A DNA stretch of 64,000 bases, from NCBI GenBank assembly GCA_020859995.1, contig JAJBVE010000197.1, positions 1 through 64,000 on the forward strand, read 5' to 3'. Of the stretch, positions 51,369 through 59,050 are shown one piece after another. The notes below the pieces were generated by a model that worked only from the letters and a program-made list of their open reading frames with translations, had not been told where the DNA came from and did not search any database. The number at the start of each line of letters is the position of its first letter. Positions within the stretch are counted from its first letter, which is position 1. The translations under genes were made by a program, and so were the position numbers. This stretch comes from Clostridiales bacterium. Its GTDB lineage: Bacteria; Bacillota; Clostridia; Lachnospirales; Lachnospiraceae.

Positions 51369-51593
51369 ATGAACCGCAATCGGAGAAAAAGACTGAGTTC
51401 GGCGTTTGATATGGTTGCCGATGCAAAAGGTATTCTGGAGGCTGTGAAGGAGGAAGAAACAGAATCGTATGATAATCTTCCGGATCAGATTCGGTATAGC
51501 AACCGTGGAGAAGAAATGGTCGGGTATATAGAGATGCTTGGAGAGGCTTATGATTATCTTGACGATGCGAATTCAGTGATTGAACAGATTTAG
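51369..51593 (+). CDS. Small hypothetical protein of the recombination module
   Basis: 74 aa, acidic, helical (KRLSSAFDMVADAKGILEAV ... GEAYDYLDDANSVIEQI). AAAGGAG precedes ATG 51369. Located between DUF932 and YqaJ genes on the same strand. Common small gene in Lachnospiraceae mobile elements as far as I can judge; no function known. Confidence 0.65.
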   Translation: MNRNRRKRLSSAFDMVADAKGILEAVKEEETESYDNLPDQIRYSNRGEEMVGYIEMLGEAYDYLDDANSVIEQI

Positions 51594-51670
51594 GAGCATT
51601 CGTATATGGAACCAGAACAATCCGGGCAGGCCTGAATGTCTGCTCGGAGTTCTTTTTTATGGAGGTGCTT

Positions 51671-52600
51671 ATGATAACAGTAGTTAAGACAGCAGATATG
51701 TCAAGGGAGGACTGGCTGAAATGGAGAACTCGTGGGATTGGTGGTTCGGATGTATCAGTCATTGCAGGAATAAATCCCTTTAAGTCCGCTCATCAGCTTT
51801 GGCTTGAAAAGACAGGACAGATGGAACCAGAAGAAACAAACAGCGAGTATACACACTTCGGTACGGTGCTGGAGCCAGTTGTCCGGAAGGAGTTTATGGA
51901 GCGGACTGGTATCAAGGTCAGGCAGAAGCATATGCTCTTGCAGAGCGAGCAATATCCGTTCATGTTTGCAAATCTGGACGGTGTGATCAATGACAATGGT
52001 GAGATGGCTATTTTTGAAGCAAAGACAGCATCCGCTTATAAGCAGGAAATATGGGAAGATGGAACCCCGGCGGTATATATTTTGCAGGTTCAGCACTATA
52101 TGGCAGTGACAGGGGCAAAGAAAACTTACATCGCTGCTCTGGTCGGCGACAATCATTTTTACATCCATGAGATTGAACGGGATGATGAAATGATTGGAAA
52201 GATCATTGCCATGGAGAAATATTTCTGGGAGACCCACGTTCTGGGCGGCGTAGAGCCGGTGCCGGATGGTTCGGATGCGACAACCGATTATTTTAACCGC
52301 AGGTTTAGTAAATCGGATGGGACAACGATTGAGCTTCCAGATGAAGCTCTGCGTATCTGCGAAGAATATGACCGTATCTCTCAGGAAATGAAGCAGCTGG
52401 AGACGGCTAAGGCAGCGGCGGCGAATCAGCTGAAAAGCTATCTGAAGGAAGCGGAAACAGGGAGAGTTGGTGACAGGGTGGTTTCATGGAAACAGGTCAG
52501 CAAGAATACACTGGACACAAAGCGCTTGAAAGCGGAGAAGCCGGATATTTATAACGGTTTCCTTGCCCAGAGCAGCTACAGGCGGCTTCTGGTAGCGTAA
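51671..52600 (+). CDS. YqaJ-type viral recombinase exonuclease
   Basis: 309 aa. The lambda-exonuclease-like PD-(D/E)XK fold is visible: RGIGGSDVSVIAGINPFKSAHQLWLEKTG at the N-terminus, FGTVLEPVV, FANLDGVINDNGEMAIFEAKTAS (catalytic D...E-x-K) and VQHYMAVTG. It resects double-stranded ends 5' to 3' to make single strands for the annealing protein encoded two genes downstream. GGAGG precedes ATG 51671. Confidence 0.9.
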   Translation: MITVVKTADMSREDWLKWRTRGIGGSDVSVIAGINPFKSAHQLWLEKTGQMEPEETNSEYTHFGTVLEPVVRKEFMERTGIKVRQKHMLLQSEQYPFMFANLDGVINDNGEMAIFEAKTASAYKQEIWEDGTPAVYILQVQHYMAVTGAKKTYIAALVGDNHFYIHEIERDDEMIGKIIAMEKYFWETHVLGGVEPVPDGSDATTDYFNRRFSKSDGTTIELPDEALRICEEYDRISQEMKQLETAKAAAANQLKSYLKEAETGRVGDRVVSWKQVSKNTLDTKRLKAEKPDIYNGFLAQSSYRRLLVA

Positions 52601-52611
52601 ACGAGGTTTTG

Positions 52612-52665
52612 ATGAACAGAATCATTATAATAGGAAGATTTAAGGCAATGCCGGAAAGGAGCTGA
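52612..52665 (+). pseudogene. SSB-like N-terminal fragment (17 aa)
   Basis: MNRIIIIGRFKAMPERS copies the opening of single-stranded DNA-binding proteins (MNR-x-I-L-x-GRL-x-x-x-PE). The frame stops after 17 codons; TGA abuts the ATG of the annealing-protein gene. Its codons also supply the ribosome site (AAAGGAG) of that gene. Either a decayed ssb or a leader that couples translation. Confidence 0.45.
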
Positions 52666-53430
52666 ATGATGGAACAGAAAACAATCCGTCTGTTGCGGTC
52701 AGATGAAATTGAATGCAGGATTGGAACGATTAGCGAAAAGGGATTATCTCTCCTGCTCTACAAGGATGCGAGGGCTGATATGAAGATTCTGGATGAAGTG
52801 TACGGTCCGATGGGCTGGCAGCGCCGTCATGAACTGATCGGCGGTAACCTCTACTGCATTGTCAGCGTGTGGGATGAAGCCAAACAGCAGTGGATATCCA
52901 AGATGGATATCGGTACGGAAAGCTATACAGAAAAAGAGAAAGGCCAGGCATCCGATTCTTTTAAGCGTGCCTGTGTGAGCCTGGGTATTGGACGCGAATT
53001 ATATACCGCGCCGTTTATATGGGTGAGTGCCGCCAAAGTGAAAATTGAGAATCGCAATGGCAAGCCCATGACATACGATAAGTTTAAAGTCTTTGATATC
53101 TCCTATAATGAGAACCGCGAAATCGTGGGGCTTACTATTTTAAACCAGGATGGGAAAATGGTATACAACCTCCGCGAAAAAGTGAGCGCCATGAAAACTA
53201 CAGGAGAATCGGCAACTCCGGATTCCAGAACAAAAGCAGGTAATCAGACGTCCGATAGGAAAGCTGTGGCGAATAAGGAACAGGAAATCAATCGGGAGCT
53301 TGAACGCACTGGAGTAGCCCTTGATACGGTTCTCAGCCGCTATGGGGTAGGCAGTATCCAGGAAATGGCGGAGGATACTTACCGCAAGGCGATAAACAGT
53401 CTGAAACGTACAAAGACAAAAGCTGCATAG
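52666..53430 (+). CDS. Rad52/22-family single-strand annealing protein
   Basis: 254 aa. YGPMGWQRRHELIGGNLYCIVSVWDEAKQQWISKMDIGTESYTEKEKGQASDSFKRACVSLGIGRELY is the Rad52-type core (G-x-ES...EK-x-x-A-x-D-x-FKRAC-x-x-G-I-G-RELY). The C-terminal third is low complexity then helical. It anneals complementary strands in phage-style recombination and teams with the YqaJ exonuclease just upstream. ATG 52666 or 52669 with AAAGGAG. Confidence 0.85.
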   Translation: MMEQKTIRLLRSDEIECRIGTISEKGLSLLLYKDARADMKILDEVYGPMGWQRRHELIGGNLYCIVSVWDEAKQQWISKMDIGTESYTEKEKGQASDSFKRACVSLGIGRELYTAPFIWVSAAKVKIENRNGKPMTYDKFKVFDISYNENREIVGLTILNQDGKMVYNLREKVSAMKTTGESATPDSRTKAGNQTSDRKAVANKEQEINRELERTGVALDTVLSRYGVGSIQEMAEDTYRKAINSLKRTKTKAA

Positions 53431-53551
53431 TAAGGGCGAATAATGCAAAATAATTTGACCGGCGGCGGAAAGGAAGAGACAGCCTGACTGTATAAGCCAC
53501 TTTTACATTCTTTCTGCTGCCTGATGTAAAACGATGGAGGATGAAACTAAT

Positions 53552-54460
53552 ATGAATTACAGGGAATTTGTAGACGTGATAGCTGGGGAACTGCAGAAAA
53601 AACTGGGTGGAGACTATCGTATCCGGGCAGTAGAGGCAAAAAAGAATAATGGTAATATCCTGACCTCGTTAGAGATCAGGAATTCAAAATCAAATGTATC
53701 ACCCTGTATTTATCTGGAATTCTATTACATTTGTTACATTATGGGAAAAGCGTCGATTCCGGATGTGGTCGCAAGTATTGAGGCAGGGTACAGAAAACGT
53801 GCGGTAGAGGCGCCGGTTAACACATCATTCCTTACCGACTATACCAAAGTCAGGCCGAAGCTGCGCGGCAAGCTAATTAATACGGAAATGAACCGAGATT
53901 TCCTGGAAACTGTGCCGCACAGAGAGTTTCTTGATTTGTCCCTTGTTTACCTGGTATCTGTTCCCAAAGAGATGTTTGGATGTAATGGGACGGTACAGGT
54001 CTTGAATAAGCATATGAAGATATGGGGCGTCACAGAGCAGGATTTGTATGAGGTTTTTATGGGTAACATCGAATCGAGTGATGATGCTGAGCTGAAAAAC
54101 ATTGATGATATACTGGCAGAGCTGATTGAGGCTGAAATTGATTTCGACATGGACACCCTGAAAGCATCACCGAAGCTGTACGCTGCAGGAACGAACCGGT
54201 GGCTGGATGGAGCTGTTGAAATGCTAAATGGCAGATTCCTCAAAAAATCATCGGACTATTTCGGAGAGGATTTCTTCATCCTTCCATCATCTATTCATCA
54301 GCTGCTGTTCCTTCCGGTATCAGAGACGGATATGGATTACGATGCTCTGGCGGATGTTGTAAAGGAGATGAACGATACGGAAATCATGGAGGACGAGGTC
54401 TTGAGTAACCATGTTTATTATTATAGTAGCAAATCGGGCAAAGTAAGTATAGCGGCCTGA
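53552..54460 (+). CDS. DUF5688 family protein
   Basis: 302 aa. Conserved DUF5688 features: MNYREFVDVIAGELQKKLG, IYLEFYYICYIMG, then LSLVYLVSVPKEMFG and the C-terminal FFILPSSIHQLLFLPVSETDMDYDAL. The family is abundant on Clostridia mobile elements and has no known function. GGAGGATGAAACTAAT precedes ATG 53552. Confidence 0.85.
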   Translation: MNYREFVDVIAGELQKKLGGDYRIRAVEAKKNNGNILTSLEIRNSKSNVSPCIYLEFYYICYIMGKASIPDVVASIEAGYRKRAVEAPVNTSFLTDYTKVRPKLRGKLINTEMNRDFLETVPHREFLDLSLVYLVSVPKEMFGCNGTVQVLNKHMKIWGVTEQDLYEVFMGNIESSDDAELKNIDDILAELIEAEIDFDMDTLKASPKLYAAGTNRWLDGAVEMLNGRFLKKSSDYFGEDFFILPSSIHQLLFLPVSETDMDYDALADVVKEMNDTEIMEDEVLSNHVYYYSSKSGKVSIAA

Positions 54461-54628
54461 GAACGAAACCAGTTGGGTATGTCAAAAATATAGCGGTTTG
54501 TACTTATGCAGAATCTGCTAATTGTTTTATTCTGGTGTTCTCTTGAAGAGAGACAGATCTGACAGCAGATAAGCCTGCTGCATGAAACTGAATGACAACG
54601 AAAAGCAACGGTGACTTAGGAGGCACGT

Positions 54629-55177
54629 ATGAAGAAACCAATCACGACATCGGAATATTTTCAACTGATATGCGACCATTTGAGAGCCAGGGGACAGATG
54701 CCGGATGAGATTTTGGATTATTCTTTGGCGGCATATAATCCTGTACCAATCAGGATCTATCAGTTTGACATCCGAAACAATCTTGACTACGGAAGTAGCG
54801 AAGGTATCTATCTTGATCTGGCGATCGAATATTATGAAAACGATAAAAGAGAAAGCAAAGCACTTGGAACGTTCAAAACCTTACGGGACAGTCCGGAAGC
54901 AATGAGAACGATGGCGCAGCTGCTGGCAGATTTTATCGTGGAAGAACGGGCCTATGTAAATGCTCATCTGGATGATTTCACATGGACGGGAGTGGATGTT
55001 TATGCCGTAAAAGAGGATGGGACGAGAACCGGATGGGGATATTCCTGCAGAAACAGGGAAATTGCATTGAAGCATAAGGACGAGCTGTTAGAAAAATACG
55101 ACCGGGTCATCGTCCGGGATAACGCCACAAGGAAGGAAAAATGCTATCAGAATAGTAGCAAATCTGATGTAGCATGA
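54629..55177 (+). CDS. Hypothetical mobile-element protein
   Basis: 182 aa, soluble. Contains YFQLICDHLRARGQMPDEILDYSLAAYNPVPIR and a conserved-looking EGIYLDLAIEYYEN; ends with Arg/Lys-rich sequence. GGAGGCAC precedes ATG 54629. I do not recognise the family. Same strand and spacing pattern as the DUF5688 and LPD28 genes, so it belongs to the same accessory cluster. Confidence 0.6.
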   Translation: MKKPITTSEYFQLICDHLRARGQMPDEILDYSLAAYNPVPIRIYQFDIRNNLDYGSSEGIYLDLAIEYYENDKRESKALGTFKTLRDSPEAMRTMAQLLADFIVEERAYVNAHLDDFTWTGVDVYAVKEDGTRTGWGYSCRNREIALKHKDELLEKYDRVIVRDNATRKEKCYQNSSKSDVA

Positions 55178-55190
55178 AAAAGTAGTAAAA

Positions 55191-55230
55191 TCACTGCCGG
55201 GTGAACTGATTATCAGTGAAGCTGGCAGTG
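55191..55230 (+). terminator. Hairpin after 182-aa gene
   Basis: CACTGCC ... GGCAGTG stem with an inner ACTGAT/ATCAGT stem; no T-run, so termination is uncertain. Confidence 0.4.
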
Positions 55231-55335
55231 GCATTTCTGACGGTCGTCAGATTAGGTACGTTTGGGAACGCGATTCCTTAAACGACGGAAGTGATTGAAT
55301 GACAGTAAATAAGCGTGAAATTGGAGGTAATGATC

Positions 55336-55722
55336 ATGCGTTATGACGCAAAGACAGAAAGATGGACCCCTATGGAGATAAGGGGTGTAAAAGGATTCTT
55401 CTCAGACGTGAGGATTGACAGGGAGACTGTGCCGGAAGTGTTCCGGCTCTGGGAGCTTGCTGATGGAGACAGTGATGGAATGCCATGCCGGTACAGGCCG
55501 GGGATTCTGGTTAATTTCTTCGGCACATTTATCACAACCGGTGATATGCCGGTTGATGATGAAAAAAGCCGGAGCGGATATATTGAGCCGGAAGATTGGA
55601 TCTTTATTGGGAGTTATTCGTATCCATTCCGCTTTGTAATGGATTGCATATCAGAAAAGGAAGTGAAACAGGATGAGGATTTATGGCTACTGCCGTATTT
55701 CAACAGGCAAACAGAACATTGA
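55336..55722 (+). CDS. LPD28-like (large polyvalent protein-associated domain) protein
   Basis: 128 aa. WTPMEIRGVKGFFSDVRIDRETVPEVFRLWEL and GYIEPEDWIFIGSY match the LPD28 pattern of proteins from conjugative and phage elements. GGAGG with ATG 55336 preferred over ATG 55330 for spacing. The last 50 bases overlap the resolvase gene in another frame. Confidence 0.7.
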   Translation: MRYDAKTERWTPMEIRGVKGFFSDVRIDRETVPEVFRLWELADGDSDGMPCRYRPGILVNFFGTFITTGDMPVDDEKSRSGYIEPEDWIFIGSYSYPFRFVMDCISEKEVKQDEDLWLLPYFNRQTEH

Positions 55723-56353
55723 ACGCCAGGTCAGGAACATACATTCTGCGTTCCCAAAAGCTGTTATTGTGAAGGAAGTATACACAGGAACAAAGTTTCA
55801 GGGGCGCAGGGAGTTAGATAAACTGCTTGCGAAAGTACAGTCAAATGATATAATTGTATTTGATTCGGTCAGCAGAATGTCGAGAAATGCGGAAGAGGGA
55901 TTCCAGCTTTACGAAGAGCTTTTCCATAAGGATGTATCACTCGTGTTCCTGAAAGAGCCGCATATCAATACTGAGACTTACAAGAAGGCCATCGGGAATC
56001 AGATATCGCTTACAGGCGATAAGGTCGATTACATTCTGGAAGGGATAAACCGCTATCTCATGGAATTAGCCAAAGAGCAGATACGGCTTGCCTTTGAACA
56101 GGCAGAGAAAGAAGTTGCAGACCTTCATCAGAGAACGAAGGAGGGCCTAGAGACAGCGCGTCTCAATGGGAAGCAGATCGGGCAGCGGAAAGGTGCTACA
56201 TATGAGACAAAGAAGGCGGCTGCCGCGAAACAGGTAATCCGGCAGCATAACAAGGCTTTTGGCGGGAGCTTGAACGATATAGAAACGATGAAGTTGGCTG
56301 GATGTTCGCGGAAGAGTTATTATAAGTATAAAAAGGAATTATCTTCTTTATAA
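55673..56353 (+). CDS. Serine recombinase (resolvase/invertase family)
   Basis: 226 aa. The catalytic domain starts RIYGYCRISTGKQNIERQ with the nucleophile Ser in CRIS; VIVFDSVSRMSRNAEEGF is the conserved S-R-M-S-R block. A short C-terminal HTH (SLNDIETMKLAGCSRKSYYKYKKEL) follows. The size is that of resolvases (multimer resolution or inversion), not large serine integrases. Overlaps the LPD28-like gene. Confidence 0.9.
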   Translation: MRIYGYCRISTGKQNIERQVRNIHSAFPKAVIVKEVYTGTKFQGRRELDKLLAKVQSNDIIVFDSVSRMSRNAEEGFQLYEELFHKDVSLVFLKEPHINTETYKKAIGNQISLTGDKVDYILEGINRYLMELAKEQIRLAFEQAEKEVADLHQRTKEGLETARLNGKQIGQRKGATYETKKAAAAKQVIRQHNKAFGGSLNDIETMKLAGCSRKSYYKYKKELSSL

Positions 56354-56374
56354 GGATAACGGGCGAAATGAGTG

Positions 56375-56406
56375 GTGGCTATCCATTAAAAAAATGGATA
56401 GCCGTA
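56375..56406 (+). terminator. Terminator after resolvase
   Basis: GGCTATCCATT-aaaaaa-ATGGATAGCC hairpin, no long T-run. Confidence 0.55.
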
Positions 56407-56462
56407 TTGTGTAGCATGTGTGTTGTGGTAGTATTGCTATAATAAATCCGCGGATGAATATA

Positions 56463-57779
56463 ATGAAGGGAATATTGGTTAATATGGAACGGTATAGTAT
56501 CCTGAAACAAATGAGATTTGGCGATAAAGAAATATGGGACAATACACAGACTTATGAAAATGCATGTGTGGATACATTAAATAAGAATAGTGTGATTGCT
56601 AATGAAGAATGGGCAAAAATGAGGAGAGAGGTTGAGGACATTGAATATCATGAAGATAGAGACGATATGGCAGTAAGACCGACATCCTTAGACGTTTTCA
56701 ATTCTAATAACGCTACAATTTGTATGGATATTTCCTCAAATAAGTATGATGCAAAAATAACAGACATTTTATTCCGTAATGTAAATCTTCATGTAAAGAA
56801 TGCTTTTAGAAACATAATTCAGTATTTGGAGTATAAAATTGATGTAATGAATGAGATATATCTTTACACAGCATTTCAATCGGACAAGCTCGTACCTATT
56901 TTTTTTGGCATGAAGAATTTATCTGATTTGAAACAGGATGATATTTATAGCGAATGGGAAAAGCGCTATAGTAGTTTAAATAAATTCCCTCCAAAAATGA
57001 TGCCATTTACGATCCCTTCTAAATACAGTAGAAAAATGAAAACGAAATTAGTTGGATGTGGGATTGTCCGTACTTGGCTATATTCAAAAGAATTTCAGAG
57101 GCTCTTTAAAAGGATAACTGGATTGTCTGATAAATATAAGTGGACTAATATTATGAAACAGTTGGAAGAGGGACTATTTACAGATGCTGAAAAAGATGAA
57201 AATGAAATAGAAGTGGAGATTGCTTCTGAGTCGGAAGCAATCATTTTGGAAAAGTTATTTGGCTTTAATACCATTATTTGCTTTAATAGGTATATTCGAT
57301 CATATGTGAAAGACTTTTCGGAAAAGGATCTTGAAGTAGTTCATGATTTGATGAAAAAAGTAATGGAGTATGAGGGGTGTTATGGCAGGTGCGTGATACT
57401 TCAGATTATAGGACGTGAGCTAATGATAGTACCAAATTCGCCGGTTGAGTATCGAAAAAGAATGTTTTGCCTGTACAAAGATTACCTTGAGGAAGTACTT
57501 CCGCAAATGAATGAGGATTTTAAAAATTTAGTCAAGATATACGCTTACGATATATTGAAAAGAGAGAGTCAGGATTCTGTATTGCCATTATTAAAATCGG
57601 ATAAAGAGATGTGCTTTCAGACAATTGAGCTTCGTGAAAAAAGGCAATATTGTACGGATTTCAAAGAATTAACGGATTTCAAGGATAAGGTTGATGACGA
57701 TTCAGCATCTACAAGAATGATACAAATTATCATAGATGGTAATTTGAACAGATATTTCGATAATGGCAGTGATTCATGA
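56463..57779 (+). CDS. Unknown 438-aa AT-rich gene product
   Basis: About 438 aa, soluble, rich in Lys, Ile, Asp and Asn, with no membrane segment or catalytic motif that I recognise. Features: ISSNKYDAKITDILFRNVNLHVKNAFRNIIQYLEYK, FGFNTIICFNRYIRSY, and a basic helical KYSRKMKTKLVGCGIVRTW. Base composition is much more AT-rich than the resolvase gene before it. Start unclear: ATG 56463 or 56484. Lies alone between two terminators. Could be a cargo or defence gene; no evidence either way. Confidence 0.6.
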   Translation: MKGILVNMERYSILKQMRFGDKEIWDNTQTYENACVDTLNKNSVIANEEWAKMRREVEDIEYHEDRDDMAVRPTSLDVFNSNNATICMDISSNKYDAKITDILFRNVNLHVKNAFRNIIQYLEYKIDVMNEIYLYTAFQSDKLVPIFFGMKNLSDLKQDDIYSEWEKRYSSLNKFPPKMMPFTIPSKYSRKMKTKLVGCGIVRTWLYSKEFQRLFKRITGLSDKYKWTNIMKQLEEGLFTDAEKDENEIEVEIASESEAIILEKLFGFNTIICFNRYIRSYVKDFSEKDLEVVHDLMKKVMEYEGCYGRCVILQIIGRELMIVPNSPVEYRKRMFCLYKDYLEEVLPQMNEDFKNLVKIYAYDILKRESQDSVLPLLKSDKEMCFQTIELREKRQYCTDFKELTDFKDKVDDDSASTRMIQIIIDGNLNRYFDNGSDS

Positions 57780-58180
57780 GTGATCCTTGGTGCTAACCTA
57801 ATGACAAAGAATGCCATGCGTCATTACTATGCACAACAGAATAAGTATATATCGTAGTGTTTAAATCACTTCTGGACTGAACTGGAAGTGATTTTTTTTT
57901 GAATAAATTTGGTTCCGTGGTAATTAAAAGGATAAAGTGATATATAGATTTATGACACGTTAAGCAGAACAAAGTATTTCTTTGGTGACTTTTGGAAGGA
58001 GGGGCGCATTTAATACGTAGTAATTTGCAGTGACAATTGAATATTGGAAAAGAAATAATTAATGCCCGGCTTTTTTTTATTTGTAAATTCAAAAAATAGT
58101 GTTTTTCAGGCAAAAGGAGGTGTTTTTTTAAACGAAAATTTAAAAAGTCGGGCGGTGGATAAACAGGAGGGTGAATTTAA
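57780..58180. other. 401-base non-coding region with terminator and long inverted repeat
   Basis: Holds the terminator at 57862-57900 and then about 280 bases without a gene. A 12-base inverted repeat (GCCCGGCTTTTT at 58064-58075, AAAAAGTCGGGC at 58142-58153) encloses a perfect AAAGGAGGTG ribosome-site-like sequence with no start codon after it. May be an attenuator, an origin or a decayed gene. Confidence 0.5.
57862..57900 (+). terminator. Rho-independent terminator
   Basis: AAATCACTTC ... GGAAGTGATTTTTTTTT stem-loop with a 9-T tract, after the 438-aa gene. Confidence 0.88.
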
Positions 58181-59050
58181 ATGAATAGAAATATGGTATA
58201 CGGCTCAGATTTCAGCAACGTAACCGGGAGATCTCTTACAGAAATGGTCAGAAATGTTAATAAAACCAACCGCACTACAAGTGTGAATCCTGAGATGGTT
58301 TCTCCAGAGAATAGTGCAAACCAAACTGTTCCACAGAAGGTAGGGAATGGAGCTCTAATTAAAAATAGAATGCTGTCTCAGGAATCCCCTATATCGTCAT
58401 CTGTCGTAGATTCAGATCAAACTGTTCTTCCATACACCAGAGAATGCGAGAGGCTACAGTTCAAAATGTATGAAAACCAGATGGATACAGTACATGCTCT
58501 TGATAAAAAGGAGGCGTTATATCGACAACAGATAGAGCATGAGGCAGAGAGCGAATTCTTTAAAATGCAATTAAAAGAGAAAGCGGAAGAACACAGGAGA
58601 GGACAATATGAGGATATAGTGTTTGCATCGGATGGTACTATCCAGTGTAAAACAATGGGTACCATTACAGAGACGAAGATAAGATACATAGTTAATATTA
58701 AATTTCCGAAGTTGTTCATATTAAAAAGTACATCCGGAGAGTCTGGATATTATGAATTAGACTTCGAGATTGGAAGAAAACCTAAAAGAATTTATTTGGA
58801 TGCAAATAAGTGTGATAGTGGAAAGTATCTTCTTAAAAAATTGGTGAAAGCGGGGGTTGTTTTTAAATGTAACAAAAAAGCGACGCAAATAGATTATGTA
58901 GAAAAAATTTGGGCTGCGTTGTTGAATTATGAACCAGAGCGGATAACTATTGCTGCTCACACTGGTTGGGTTAAGATAGGAGAACATCAGTACAGATTTG
59001 TCGAGGAGGATGAGCTGGTATGGAATCAGGTGATAGAATTTGCACTTTAA
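58181..59050 (+). CDS. Unknown protein overlapping the HerA-like ATPase gene
   Basis: 289 aa. The N-terminal 90 residues are Ser/Asn/Thr-rich and probably disordered. A charged helical segment follows (about 95-150: DKKEALYRQQIEHEAESEFFKMQLKEKAEEHRRG). The last 140 residues look folded, ending ERITIAAHTGWVKIGEHQYRFVEEDELVW. The GW...YRFV piece faintly recalls DUF927-type helicase-associated domains, but I would not assign it. CAGGAGGGTG precedes ATG 58181. Overlaps the ATPase gene by 31 bases, so the two products probably work together. Confidence 0.7.
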   Translation: MNRNMVYGSDFSNVTGRSLTEMVRNVNKTNRTTSVNPEMVSPENSANQTVPQKVGNGALIKNRMLSQESPISSSVVDSDQTVLPYTRECERLQFKMYENQMDTVHALDKKEALYRQQIEHEAESEFFKMQLKEKAEEHRRGQYEDIVFASDGTIQCKTMGTITETKIRYIVNIKFPKLFILKSTSGESGYYELDFEIGRKPKRIYLDANKCDSGKYLLKKLVKAGVVFKCNKKATQIDYVEKIWAALLNYEPERITIAAHTGWVKIGEHQYRFVEEDELVWNQVIEFAL

